From Oceanobacillus manasiensis (GTDB lineage: Bacteria; Bacillota; Bacilli; Bacillales; Amphibacillaceae): a stretch of DNA of 64,000 nt. The DNA is taken from positions 558,001 through 622,000 of the forward strand of contig NZ_CCDL010000003.1 in assembly GCF_000724085.1 (NCBI RefSeq). Direction: 5' to 3'. Each line of letters opens with the position of its first letter. Position 1 is the first letter of the stretch. The position numbers and the translations under genes were made by a program. The notes beneath the pieces are model-generated. The model was not told where the DNA came from, ran no database searches, and saw only the letters and a program-made list of their open reading frames with translations. Positions 34,506 to 42,276 of this stretch are shown piece after piece.

Positions 34506-35283
34506 CGGAATCCAAGGAGTGGGGGCTATTATCGTTCTAGCTCTATCTTTTGCTTCGATTGCTGTTTATTTTCTAGCAGGCTTTCTTTCCAACAGAAAAA
34601 GCCATTTACATTCATGGCCAATGTCCCGATATATGCTCTGGACTCTAGGAATAATTGCTGCCACATGTGCAGTCATAGGGCCTTTAACAGAATGGGCTCA
34701 CACAAATTTTACTGCACATATGCTGGGCCATCTCCTGCTCGGAATGCTTGCACCACTTTTACTGGTACTCTCTGCACCAATGACTTTAGTACTTCGAACA
34801 CTTCCTGTCAGGCAGGCCCGTTTTTTAGCAAGTTTTTTAAAAAGTTTTCCTGTTGCGATTCTCAGCCATCCTATCATTGCTTCCATTTTAAATATCGGAG
34901 GGCTATGGTTGCTGTACACAACAAATTTATATCACTTCATGCACCATAATCTTCTCGTTTATTTGCTTGTTCATTTTCATGTATTTGCAGCTGGATACTT
35001 ATTTACAGCAGCAATGATCTATATCGACCCGACACCTCATCGCTTTTCTTATTTATACCGCAGTATTGTCCTCATGGTTGCTTTAGGAGCACATGCTGTC
35101 CTGTCTAAATATATTTATGCAAATCCTCCAACCGGGGTCCCAACTCACGAGGCAGAGACGGGAGGGATGTTAATGTATTATGGTGGAGATGCGATCGATT
35201 TGGTATTGATTTTTATCCTCATGTTACATTGGTATCGGTCCGCTGCGCCACGCCAAACACTGGCAAAGTTTGAAACTGTCTAG
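34498..35283 (+). CDS. Cytochrome c oxidase assembly factor, CtaG (caa3) family
   Basis: A 261-aa multi-pass membrane protein of the caa3-type CtaG family, implicated in copper insertion into the oxidase. Histidine-rich helices match: HTNFTAHMLGHLLLGMLAPLLLVLSAPMTL, LYHFMHHNLLVYLLVHFHVFAAGYLF and the C-terminal YYGGDAIDLVLIFILMLHWY. AAGGAG lies upstream of the ATG, which overlaps the DUF2243 stop. No cytochrome oxidase genes are in the window, so this is a satellite locus rather than the main cta cluster. Confidence 0.87.
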   Translation: MHNGIQGVGAIIVLALSFASIAVYFLAGFLSNRKSHLHSWPMSRYMLWTLGIIAATCAVIGPLTEWAHTNFTAHMLGHLLLGMLAPLLLVLSAPMTLVLRTLPVRQARFLASFLKSFPVAILSHPIIASILNIGGLWLLYTTNLYHFMHHNLLVYLLVHFHVFAAGYLFTAAMIYIDPTPHRFSYLYRSIVLMVALGAHAVLSKYIYANPPTGVPTHEAETGGMLMYYGGDAIDLVLIFILMLHWYRSAAPRQTLAKFETV

Positions 35284-35286
35284 GCA

Positions 35287-35943
35287 TTAGAAATGATTTT
35301 GTCCCTGTGGATAATACCCGTCATAGTAAGTGGAGGGGGTGTCGCTTCTAGGGTATGTGTTTTTTACAGGTTGTTGAGTGGCATATAGTTGTTTTACTTG
35401 GTTCTGTTCACATTCATCTGTTGGACCAATAATGATAGTTTCATTGTTAAGTGGAGAAAGTGTTTTACGTAACTGATCGGCATTCAGGCAATACGTATGT
35501 GCCAGTACATCAATGGGGGTCTTTGTCAAAATGTCAGAGCCTAAAATATACTCAGGATACGGAGCGTCAAATATGGCTAACAAATGTGTTTGGTCTGTTG
35601 TTGCTTCCTCCCAATGCCACCATCCTTGAGGGATGTTTGCCACTTGTCCAGGCCTTATGGTAATGTTGCTGACCTCATTATCAAATGGGTTAATAAAGGA
35701 AACCCGTGCTGCACCGGAAACACAATAAACAAGTTCGGTGGCGTTCTGGTGATAGTGTGGTTCTACTACACGCCTATCACTTAAGTAAATATCCAGTAGC
35801 GAAACATTCCCTAAGGTATTCAATACATCTCTTCCTAATTGGTTAATGTAATTCTGTCTATTCCTTGTAAACAGTCGATTTTTATTCAAATCGGCGAAAT
35901 ATGTGTCATGATCACTTGTGTAATCCATGTATGAGACTGTCAT
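35287..35943 (-). CDS. Cupin-domain protein, germin/oxalate-decarboxylase-like, possibly spore coat
   Basis: A 218-aa protein with one germin-type cupin. Motif 1 is PHYHQNATELVYCVSG (His, His, Glu ligands); motif 2 is GQVANIPQGWWHWEEA, in which the last His ligand is kept. After the cupin comes a polar tail ending in tyrosine-rich, proline-rich sequence (PSTYYDGYYPQGQNHF), a composition common in Bacillus coat proteins. The ATG at 35943 follows GGGGAG. A sigma-K-like -10 upstream supports late mother-cell expression. Enzymatic activity is not certain. Confidence 0.72.
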   Translation of the reverse strand: MTVSYMDYTSDHDTYFADLNKNRLFTRNRQNYINQLGRDVLNTLGNVSLLDIYLSDRRVVEPHYHQNATELVYCVSGAARVSFINPFDNEVSNITIRPGQVANIPQGWWHWEEATTDQTHLLAIFDAPYPEYILGSDILTKTPIDVLAHTYCLNADQLRKTLSPLNNETIIIGPTDECEQNQVKQLYATQQPVKNTYPRSDTPSTYYDGYYPQGQNHF

Positions 35944-35978
35944 ACGGAAACAACTCCCCATCTTCATTTTTACCCTCA

Positions 35979-35987
35979 CAGTTTATG
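35979..35987 (-). promoter_or_regulatory. Sigma-K-like -10 element upstream of the cupin gene
   Basis: The minus strand reads GCATAAACTG, close to the sigma-K -10 pattern GCATANNNTA, 36 bp before the chosen ATG, with AC dinucleotides at about the right distance for a -35. Sigma-K -35 boxes are weak, so the call rests mainly on the -10. Confidence 0.35.
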
Positions 35988-36084
35988 CTTCACAAATTGA
36001 AGTCGTGACAGACGCGGATTTTCCCCTTTAAAACTTGTTTCCAGAAATTTTCATGCATATTTTTTAGCTAATGTGGTAAAATAA

Positions 36085-36109
36085 GAACAGATGTTCTGAA
36101 CAAACGTTC
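36085..36109. promoter_or_regulatory. Two tandem LexA (SOS) boxes
   Basis: GAACAGATGTTC (36085-36096) and GAACAAACGTTC (36098-36109) are both perfect GAAC-N4-GTTC LexA sites of Gram-positive bacteria, 13 bp centre to centre, directly after a TAAAAT -10-like box (36077-36082). They lie 18 bp before the small WYL-like gene. Confidence 0.88.
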
Positions 36110-36126
36110 CGGAAAGGGTGTTCTCA

Positions 36127-36333
36127 ATGAATGGAGTATTCATGCGTTCGATGGAAACAAAACAAAAAATTGTTGTGTTCTATATGGATGGAAATCAACA
36201 GATTACGCAACGTTTTATTCGTGTGCTAAAAATGGATGATACACTCGTTCTTGCTTATTGTTATTATAGAAAAAGCGTACGCACGTTTAAACGCGAAAAC
36301 ATCCTTTCTGCTGGGCGCTGGATCCGGATGTAA
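36127..36333 (+). CDS. Small WYL-like protein under SOS control
   Basis: A 68-aa protein (METKQKIVVFYMDGNQQITQ, RVLKMDDTLVLAYCYYRKSVRTFKRENILSAGRW) with the beta-rich WYL-like fold of short proteins that accompany YolD and Y-family polymerases in Bacillus (YqjX/YozL-type neighbourhood). The ATG at 36127 follows GGAAAGGGTG; a GTG at 36118 is less likely. Two LexA boxes precede it. The YolD gene follows by 76 bp. The WYL label is from general resemblance. Confidence 0.7.
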   Translation: MNGVFMRSMETKQKIVVFYMDGNQQITQRFIRVLKMDDTLVLAYCYYRKSVRTFKRENILSAGRWIRM

Positions 36334-36409
36334 CTAATTCTGTTATTTAGTTATCCACAGAAAACAAATTTTATAATTTACTAGGAATCAAGAAAGTGGG
36401 GGCATAACA

Positions 36410-36727
36410 ATGAGTGTCAATGACAGAGGTACGATAAAATGGACAGCGATGATGCTGCCAGAACATATTGAATTACTAAAAAAGATGTGGGCAGAGCAGG
36501 AGTTTAAGGAAAAGCCGATGCTTTCCGAGTACCAAATGGAGGAGATTAATTTACAGCTTCAGCTGGCATTGGCGAACGATTTAACCATTGAATTAGAATA
36601 TTTCAAAGACCATGACTACCATAAGATAAAGGGCAAGCTTCTTGGCGTGGATGTTTTAAATCAATTTGTAAGGATTAACGAGGAGTATTTACCGCTCGAT
36701 CATTTGACGGGAGCCTGGATTGATTAA
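36410..36727 (+). CDS. YolD-like family protein
   Basis: A 105-aa soluble protein: NDRGTIKWTAMMLPEHIELLKKMW, ELEYFKDHDYHKIKGKLLGVD, and YLPLDHLTGAW match YolD family proteins, which in Bacillus sit beside SOS-induced Y-family DNA polymerases (UvrX, YqjW) and are thought to assist them. GGGGG site before the ATG. Here no polymerase gene follows; the next gene encodes an endonuclease/phosphatase-fold enzyme. Confidence 0.85.
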   Translation: MSVNDRGTIKWTAMMLPEHIELLKKMWAEQEFKEKPMLSEYQMEEINLQLQLALANDLTIELEYFKDHDYHKIKGKLLGVDVLNQFVRINEEYLPLDHLTGAWID

Positions 36728-36801
36728 CTGTTTTAGTTTCCGGTTGTGAAACGAGAAGGGTGATTCTATACTATTAGTATCATAGCTAAGGGGGGAGCTA
36801 C

Positions 36802-37596
36802 ATGCTAATTAGTGTAATGAGCTACAATATTAGGTGCCTAACCAGTGAAGATGAACCGCCACATACGTGGGCGCAAAGATTACCAGAAATACTAAAGGTA
36901 ATCAAGGACAAAAACCCTGATTTTATAGGAATTCAAGAAGCAGTACCACAGCAAATGAGCGACCTGGAAGCAAATCTGTCTGACTATCAGTGGATCGGAG
37001 AGGGAAGAGATGGCGGTGAGAAAGGCGAACGATCTGCGATATTTTTCCGAAAAGCTGCTTTTAAAGTAATCGATACAGCTACATACTGGTTGTCAGAAGA
37101 ACCGAGGGAGCCTGGCTCCAAAGGCTGGGGGAGTGCCTGTCCAAGAATTGTGTCATGGGGGAAATTCCGTAGTTTAGATAATGGAAAGGAACTTTATATC
37201 CTAAATACGCATTTTGATCATATAGCTTCCAAAGCACGAGAGAAGGCTGCAGCATTACTGGGGGAAAGATCGGGTTTAAGTGAAGGATTACCTATGGTAT
37301 TAACAGGGGATTTTAATGCGAATCATGAAAGTACTCCTTTCCAAATCCTAAAGGAGAAGGGCTTTCTAAACCTATGGAAAACCGCAGTGGAACGGAAAAA
37401 TGAGACAATGGGAACATTCAACAATTTTCACGACCCTACTGGTGGAGGGAAGGACTTCCGAATTGATGGAATTCTGGCAAAAGGCGAGGTTACTGCTCGT
37501 TCTATAGAGATCGTCAACACAAGAAATGGAGACCAATTCCCGAGTGATCATTATCCGCTATATGCGGTGTTAGAGGTCGGAGTGCAAGGTGAATAG
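36802..37596 (+). CDS. Endonuclease/exonuclease/phosphatase-family protein
   Basis: A 264-aa metal-dependent phosphoesterase of the EEP fold. All core motifs are intact: MSYNIRC, FIGIQEAVPQQM (metal Glu), YILNTHFDHIA, MVLTGDFNAN (GDxN), and the C-terminal FPSDHYPLYAVLEV (SDH). RRIDGIL-like FRIDGILAKG is also present. Substrates in this family range from DNA to sphingolipids and inositol phosphates. GGGGGAG precedes the ATG. It lies 74 bp after the YolD gene; whether it belongs to the SOS unit is open. Confidence 0.85.
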   Translation: MLISVMSYNIRCLTSEDEPPHTWAQRLPEILKVIKDKNPDFIGIQEAVPQQMSDLEANLSDYQWIGEGRDGGEKGERSAIFFRKAAFKVIDTATYWLSEEPREPGSKGWGSACPRIVSWGKFRSLDNGKELYILNTHFDHIASKAREKAAALLGERSGLSEGLPMVLTGDFNANHESTPFQILKEKGFLNLWKTAVERKNETMGTFNNFHDPTGGGKDFRIDGILAKGEVTARSIEIVNTRNGDQFPSDHYPLYAVLEVGVQGE

Positions 37597-37603
37597 TGAA
37601 CGA

Positions 37604-37637
37604 GGGAGCAGTCTAGTGCTGCTCCTTTGCGTTTTTA
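37604..37637 (+). terminator. Rho-independent terminator after EEP gene
   Basis: GGGAGCAG pairs with CTGCTCCT (ending 37626), followed by a T-rich stretch. Confidence 0.75.
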
Positions 37638-37865
37638 TAAAGTCTTATTTTTGCAGATGACTCAATTCCTTTTTAAGATCGATTATATTTTGTATCTTAT
37701 AGTTGACTTACTTCAGAATAAAGATATCCATTATTTGTCGAGATCATATAAACAATCTCTTGGTTCGATATTGTTTACAAATCCCGTCATATAGGAATAG
37801 TATTGAATTAACATCATAGAATGACATCGAAGACAAGCATTGCAGCAGAGAAAGGAGCACTATTT

Positions 37866-38681
37866 ATGCTAGACTACTTCCTATCATTGCACCCAGTTGC
37901 CCAGGCAGGCATTGCTACATTATTTACATGGTTCATGACAGCACTTGGGGCTGCTCTCGTTTTTACAACTAAAAATTTTAATCAAAAGTTAATGGATAGT
38001 ATGCTCGGATTCGCTGGTGGGGTTATGATTGCAGCCAGTTTTTGGTCTTTACTTGCCCCATCGATTGAGATGGCAGAAGAGAATGGCTCGATTTCCTGGA
38101 TGCCAGCAGCAGTCGGATTCATGCTAGGTGGCCTTTTTCTATGGGGAATTGATAAAGTTTTACCTCATTTACATCCCACCTCCCCGATGAGTGAGGCAGA
38201 GGGATATCAGCCAAAAAAGAAAAAACGTAGTACGTTACTGGTTTTGGCGATAACCATGCATAACATTCCAGAGGGACTAGCTGTTGGGGTAGCCTTTGGA
38301 GCCGTGGCTGCAGAATTCCCATCCGCCTCCATTACAGGTGCCATTGTCTTGGCAATAGGGATTGGAATTCAAAATTTTCCAGAAGGACTGGCCGTCTCCA
38401 TGCCCTTACGCAGAGAAGGCATGTCACGACGTAAAAGCTTTATGTATGGCCAGTTTTCCGGGATGGTTGAGCCAATTGCCGGAATTATTGGGGCGATGGC
38501 TGTGACCTTTATCCAGCCGCTTCTACCTTATGCATTAAGCTTTGCGGCAGGCGCAATGATCTTTGTTGTAGCAGAAGAAGTAATTCCTGGTTCACAGGAA
38601 GAAGGGAATAGAGATCTCGCAGTGATGAGTTTAATGATTGGGTTTACCATCATGATGGTCCTCGATGTGGCCCTGGGATAA
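37866..38681 (+). CDS. ZIP-family divalent metal transporter
   Basis: A 271-aa protein with about eight helices. The two metal-site helices are HNIPEGLAVGVAFG and QNFPEGLAVSMPLRREGMSR, typical of GufA/ZupT-type ZIP proteins; a histidine-containing loop LPHLHPTSPMSEAEG lies between helices 3 and 4. Imports zinc, manganese or iron. The ATG at 37866 follows AAAGGAG; the longer frame from 37821 lacks a site. I did not identify a clear Zur, Fur or MntR box upstream. Confidence 0.9.
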   Translation: MLDYFLSLHPVAQAGIATLFTWFMTALGAALVFTTKNFNQKLMDSMLGFAGGVMIAASFWSLLAPSIEMAEENGSISWMPAAVGFMLGGLFLWGIDKVLPHLHPTSPMSEAEGYQPKKKKRSTLLVLAITMHNIPEGLAVGVAFGAVAAEFPSASITGAIVLAIGIGIQNFPEGLAVSMPLRREGMSRRKSFMYGQFSGMVEPIAGIIGAMAVTFIQPLLPYALSFAAGAMIFVVAEEVIPGSQEEGNRDLAVMSLMIGFTIMMVLDVALG

Positions 38682-38688
38682 GGAAAAT

Positions 38689-38714
38689 AGGAGCTTGGCT
38701 AATCAAGCTCCTAT
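38689..38714. terminator. Hairpin between convergent ZIP and DUF4279 genes
   Basis: AGGAGCTTG (38689-38697) pairs perfectly with CAAGCTCCT (38704-38712). T tract is weak on the plus strand. Confidence 0.7.
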
Positions 38715-38732
38715 TGCTATGGATTGAATGAT

Positions 38733-39173
38733 TTACTCAAATAACACATCATTAGATTCTTCATAAGGATATGCATATAAATCTATATCAAATTCAGCTT
38801 CAATAATGGATGCAAATCTAATCACATCTCTATCCAAATATATAGCAGGGGTATCTCCATCTTCTATTTCCGCAACAATAAAGATTTTACACTCAACAGA
38901 ATAATTCATTTTAATCTCATTAATTAGAAATACTTTATTTTGCAGTTGAGCTAAGATTTGTTGTAATTGGTCATTTACATCAAGAGATTCTTGGTAACCA
39001 GTATCTAATTCCCAACAAGTTTCTTGTCTAACCAAAACAGTAGGAAGATGGGTAATGATATCTCCTTTTGTATAAGTATTAGAGGGTGTAATCCCTAGTT
39101 TTTCAGTCACATAATCTAAAGGAAATGTGTCCCCGAATAGACTAAAATAAACTCTTACCTTTGTTCTCTCCAC
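38733..39173 (-). CDS. DUF4279-family protein
   Basis: A 146-aa soluble acidic protein. The N-terminus TKVRVYFSLFGDTFPLDYVTEKLGITPS with the ensuing WELDTGYQESLDVNDQLQQIL fits DUF4279, a family of small proteins often found near toxin-immunity loci but of unknown role. The rest, FIVAEIEDGDTPAIYLDRDVIRF, is consistent. It is monocistronic. No toxin gene is beside it. Confidence 0.75.
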   Translation of the reverse strand: MERTKVRVYFSLFGDTFPLDYVTEKLGITPSNTYTKGDIITHLPTVLVRQETCWELDTGYQESLDVNDQLQQILAQLQNKVFLINEIKMNYSVECKIFIVAEIEDGDTPAIYLDRDVIRFASIIEAEFDIDLYAYPYEESNDVLFE

Positions 39174-39361
39174 AGTCCTGCCTCCGAAAATCTTAGACTT
39201 AAAAAACCTTAATGAACGAACCTGCTATGCTAGATTATAGTGGATATTTCAAAATATTTTTAATCCATTTTAACATAGCTCCTAGGTTAACGATAAGGTA
39301 ATATACCTAATGTGTTTTGGCCCCTTCTTCTAACTTTCATCACGGGTAAAAAAGGTAACTC

Positions 39362-39390
39362 TCATAATTTCACAGAAAGTGCGGATACTG
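39362..39390 (+). promoter_or_regulatory. Sigma-G-like promoter of splAB
   Basis: TCATAA (39362-39367), a 16-bp spacer, GATACTG (39384-39390). The forespore sigma-G consensus is roughly GYATAA-N16-CATACTA: five of six and five of seven match at correct spacing. B. subtilis splAB is known to be sigma-G dependent. Confidence 0.45.
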
Positions 39391-39418
39391 AATAGTAAAA
39401 AGGAAGAATGGTGAAAAA

Positions 39419-39676
39419 ATGCATATTAATGAATCTTATCAACCTGGAGAGGTTGTTTATATTATTATCCGCAACCCCCATGCCCAAGATGTGGCACATG
39501 TTCAACAGGCTGCTGTAGTTGAAAATCCAGATCAAAACGGTGAACTTGCACTGTTCATACACGAGACTTATTTTCCATTAACGGAGGAGTTTGCTGTATA
39601 TAAAAGTGCCGAAGAAGCAGAGGAAGCATATCAGGTAGCTTTTGGACTACCAGAAACAGAGGATTATTATGGTTAA
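39419..39676 (+). CDS. splA: SplA-domain regulator of spore photoproduct lyase operon
   Basis: An 85-aa protein (YQPGEVVYIIIRNPHAQDVAHVQQAAVVENP, ELALFIHETYFPLTEEFAVY) matching SplA, which in B. subtilis limits spl operon expression in the forespore. Stop and splB start overlap by eight bases, the usual splAB arrangement. AGGAAG with a nearby GGTG precedes the ATG. Confidence 0.88.
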   Translation: MHINESYQPGEVVYIIIRNPHAQDVAHVQQAAVVENPDQNGELALFIHETYFPLTEEFAVYKSAEEAEEAYQVAFGLPETEDYYG

Positions 39677-40697
39677 GCCTTTTGTGCCGCAACTCGTTTA
39701 CGTAGAGCCACGAGCCATGGAATATCCACTTGCCAAGGAGTTAATTGGAAAGTTTGAAAAGATGGATATCGAGATAAGGGAAACAACATCTCATAACCAA
39801 ATTCGTAACTTACCAGGAGAGAATCATTTTCAAAAGTACCGAACGGCAAAATCAACGCTTGTGCTCGGTATCCGTAAAACACTTAAATTTGATACATCGA
39901 AGCCATCTGCAGAGTATGCAATTCCCTTCGCAACAGGCTGTATGGGTCATTGTCATTACTGTTATTTGCAAACAACGATGGGAAGCAAGCCATATATCCG
40001 TTCCTATGTAAATGTAGACGAGATTTTTGATGCGGCAGAGGAATATATGCAGGAAAGGGCCCCTGAGTTCACAAGATTTGAAGCATCCTGTACCTCTGAT
40101 ATCGTTGGGATTGATCATCTGACCCACACATTAAAAAGGGCAATTGAATATTTCGGGAAATCTGAGCATGGCAAGCTCCGGTTTGTTACGAAATTTGCAC
40201 ATGTCGATCATTTGCTAGATGCAGAGCATAAAGGTAGAACACGCTTCCGTTTTAGTGTGAATGATGATTATATTATTAAATATTTCGAGCCAGGTACGTC
40301 CCGACTGAAAGAACGGATTGAGGCAGCAGTAAAAATTGCAGAAGCTGGATATCCACTCGGTTTTATCGTTGCTCCAATTTATTTGCATGAGGGTTGGAAA
40401 GAAGGCTATAAAGAGATGTTTGAAAGGATAGAAGCGGCCTTGCCAGCAAAAGCAACAAAGGATTTAACTTTTGAATTAATTCAGCATCGCTTTACCAAGC
40501 CGGCCAAGCGAGTTATTCAGGAAAATTACCCAATGACAAAGCTTGAGCTTGATGAATCAAAACGAAAGTGGAAATGGGGAAGATACGGAATTGGCAAATA
40601 CGTCTACCAAAATGAAGAACAGGAAGACATTAAAGACACGCTTGGTGGCTATATAAACCACTACTTCCCAGATGCAAAAATAGAATATTTCACATAA
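39669..40697 (+). CDS. splB: Spore photoproduct lyase
   Basis: A 342-aa radical-SAM enzyme that repairs the thymine dimer '5-thyminyl-5,6-dihydrothymine' in germinating spores. The iron-sulfur cysteines are C91, C95 and C98 in CMGHCHYC, and the catalytic C141 is in ASCTSDIVG, the same numbering as in B. subtilis SplB. KSTLVLGIRKTLKFDTSKPSAEYAIPFATG and ELIQHRFTKPAKRVI are near-identical to that protein. The ATG at 39669 inside the splA end gives exactly the B. subtilis length. It marks the host as a true endospore former. Confidence 0.97.
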   Translation: MVKPFVPQLVYVEPRAMEYPLAKELIGKFEKMDIEIRETTSHNQIRNLPGENHFQKYRTAKSTLVLGIRKTLKFDTSKPSAEYAIPFATGCMGHCHYCYLQTTMGSKPYIRSYVNVDEIFDAAEEYMQERAPEFTRFEASCTSDIVGIDHLTHTLKRAIEYFGKSEHGKLRFVTKFAHVDHLLDAEHKGRTRFRFSVNDDYIIKYFEPGTSRLKERIEAAVKIAEAGYPLGFIVAPIYLHEGWKEGYKEMFERIEAALPAKATKDLTFELIQHRFTKPAKRVIQENYPMTKLELDESKRKWKWGRYGIGKYVYQNEEQEDIKDTLGGYINHYFPDAKIEYFT

Positions 40698-40702
40698 AAA
40701 AT

Positions 40703-40734
40703 GAAACCTGCCAGTCCTTACTGGCGGGTTTCAC
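40703..40734. terminator. Hairpin terminator after splB
   Basis: GAAACCTGCCAGT pairs with ACTGGCGGGTTTC (one wobble), followed by CACTTT. It overlaps the end of the convergent repair gene. Confidence 0.82.
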
Positions 40735-41123
40735 TTTATCTCTGGCAAATCAATGCCTTTTTCGCTCAGGTTATCAAGACATTCTTTTAAGTAGGTAGGG
40801 CTATGCTCTGGATAGAGTGGTATTTGTTGCTTGTTTACATGCTCGGTTCCATAAAGGCTATTTTCATTATGTGCTTCAGAAATCTTTCCTCTATAAAAAG
40901 GATCTTCCCATAAAGGATCGACCCGATATCCTCGTTTTTGCATCTCCCTCATAATTAATTGATGGTAGATAAACAGACGATATGGTGAATAATCGAATAC
41001 ATAATTTACTGTAGCATGTGGCTTTCCCCAACCATTACCTCTTAAAGCACAGCATTCACGATGCTGTCCAAGCAACTGCTGCCTAGGCAGGTGGGGAATT
41101 AAATCTTCGTGCCAAAGTCGCAT
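40731..41123 (-). CDS. TIGR02328/Pyr_excise-family protein (T4 endonuclease V-like pyrimidine-dimer glycosylase fold)
   Basis: A 130-aa protein: MRLWHEDLIPHLPRQQLLGQ, HRECCALRGNGWGKPHATVNYVF, YHQLIMREMQKRGYRVDPLW. It fits the TIGR02328 proteins, related to T4 endonuclease V. The segment QHRE places Arg22 and Glu23 at the same numbers as the T4 catalytic pair. The ATG at 41123 follows AGGAGGA, excluding a longer frame. T4 enzyme needs its N-terminal amine after methionine removal; residue 2 here is Arg, which normally prevents removal, so the chemistry may differ. Convergent with splB, another UV-repair gene. Confidence 0.78.
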   Translation of the reverse strand: MRLWHEDLIPHLPRQQLLGQHRECCALRGNGWGKPHATVNYVFDYSPYRLFIYHQLIMREMQKRGYRVDPLWEDPFYRGKISEAHNENSLYGTEHVNKQQIPLYPEHSPTYLKECLDNLSEKGIDLPEIK

Positions 41124-41308
41124 GGCTATTCCTCCTGGTGTGGTGTTTGTTACTTGTAGTTTAACGATAGACAAAGATGATCGCAACTAGATCGTTTCCC
41201 AGGTCTGCCAAAAGTTTACACGTTAGTAGTGTAATCCTTATTTAACTATGATGGGTTCATAGCGTTGTTTAGAAAGATTACAAACTTGGGTAGAAACGAT
41301 ACTGTGAG

Positions 41309-41973
41309 GTGAAAATGATGTTAACTACTATATCTTGGATCGCATTAATCATTGGTATAATAAGTTCTGCCATTATCATAGTGGATATTACCAGGCATCC
41401 GCAGCAGATGAAAGTAATGAACTTGGTATGGCCGATAAACGGATGGTTTTTTGGACCATTCGCACTTTGGGCTTACTTTAAGTGGGGACGGCTGAATGCA
41501 AAAGGCTCAGAACGTGAAGATCGACGGAAAACGCCTGCAAAGGTTTTTGTGTCGACAAGTCATTGCGCAGGGGGATGCACAGTAGGAGATGCAGCAGGTG
41601 TACCATTTGTGGCATTAACTGGTTTCACCATAGTAGGTTCCACTTTGTTTGCACATTTTTGGTTGAATTTATCCTAGCATATCTAGTCGGCATTATATTC
41701 CAATATTATGCGATCTATCCAATGAACAAAGATCTTGGTAAAACTGGTGCGCTTAAGTCAGCGATAAAAGCAGATTCCGCAGCGCTTATTGCATTTGAAG
41801 TCGGCATGTTTGGCTGGATGGCAATCGTTCATTTTGTTCTCTTTACGGTGCCACCAAAACCTGATACTGCTGTATATTGGTTTATGATGCAAATTGCCAT
41901 GATACTTGGATTTCTAACAAGCTACCCAGCCAATTGGTTACTTGTTAAAAAGGGAATTAAAGAAGTAATGTAG
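41309..41973 (+). pseudogene. DUF4396 membrane protein gene with a single-base frameshift
   Basis: The 5' part (41309-41677) encodes two helices, WPINGWFFGPFALWAYFKWG, and the family's SHCAGGCTVGDAAG cysteine motif, then runs out at TAG. The 3' part, in a frame one base back, encodes EFILAYLVGIIFQYYAIYPM, AIKADSAALIAFEVGMFGWMA and the last helices. Restoring one T to the five-T run at 41656-41660 joins them as LFAHFLVEFILAYL, as in intact homologues. A lost base in a homopolymer, or a sequencing error, is the likely cause. AGGTG precedes the first ATG. Confidence 0.8.
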
Positions 41974-41979
41974 AATAGG

Positions 41980-42010
41980 TTGTCCCATTATTTGGGGCAA
42001 TTTCTATTTT
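41980..42010 (+). terminator. Terminator after DUF4396 gene
   Basis: TTGTCCC (41980-41986) pairs with GGGGCAA (41994-42000, one wobble), followed by TTTCTATTTT. Confidence 0.7.
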
Positions 42011-42062
42011 AGGCAGGAATTAAAGGTAGAAAATAGAAGTATTAAAGAAGAGGAGGGGGCTC

Positions 42063-42233
42063 ATGGAAATTATCTTTATGTTTGTAGCGGGTTTCGTTGT
42101 ATTTTTTATTGCAATCATTGCTGTTATGAAAGGTATAATACATAGGGTAAAAGAGCCTGCAAGACAATCAGAACAAAGGATTAGTAATCTTGAAAAACGC
42201 CTACAAGAGTTGGAATCACGCAAGACAAAGTAG
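42063..42233 (+). CDS. Small membrane protein with charged coiled-coil tail
   Basis: A 56-codon frame with a strong GAGGAGGGG site 4-5 bp before the ATG. Residues about 3-24 form one membrane helix (IIFMFVAGFVVFFIAIIAVM); the rest is a charged helix with heptad-like leucines (ISNLEKRLQELESRK). The layout resembles PspB-like or other small membrane adaptors, but no family is recognised. The glyoxalase-fold gene starts 43 bp later and may be co-transcribed. Confidence 0.7.
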   Translation: MEIIFMFVAGFVVFFIAIIAVMKGIIHRVKEPARQSEQRISNLEKRLQELESRKTK

Positions 42234-42276
42234 GGAATTAAGGAACTTTCCAAAAGGATAATCGGAGGTGCTTACA

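Noticed and set aside
38733-39173. Immunity protein of a toxin system (DUF4279)
   Set aside because: No toxin or secretion gene lies next to it; both neighbours are unrelated (ZIP transporter and splA).
41640-41680. Programmed -1 ribosomal frameshift in the DUF4396 gene
   Set aside because: The in-frame heptamer around the five-T run is not of the X-XXY-YYZ type and no stimulatory structure was evident; a lost T is simpler.
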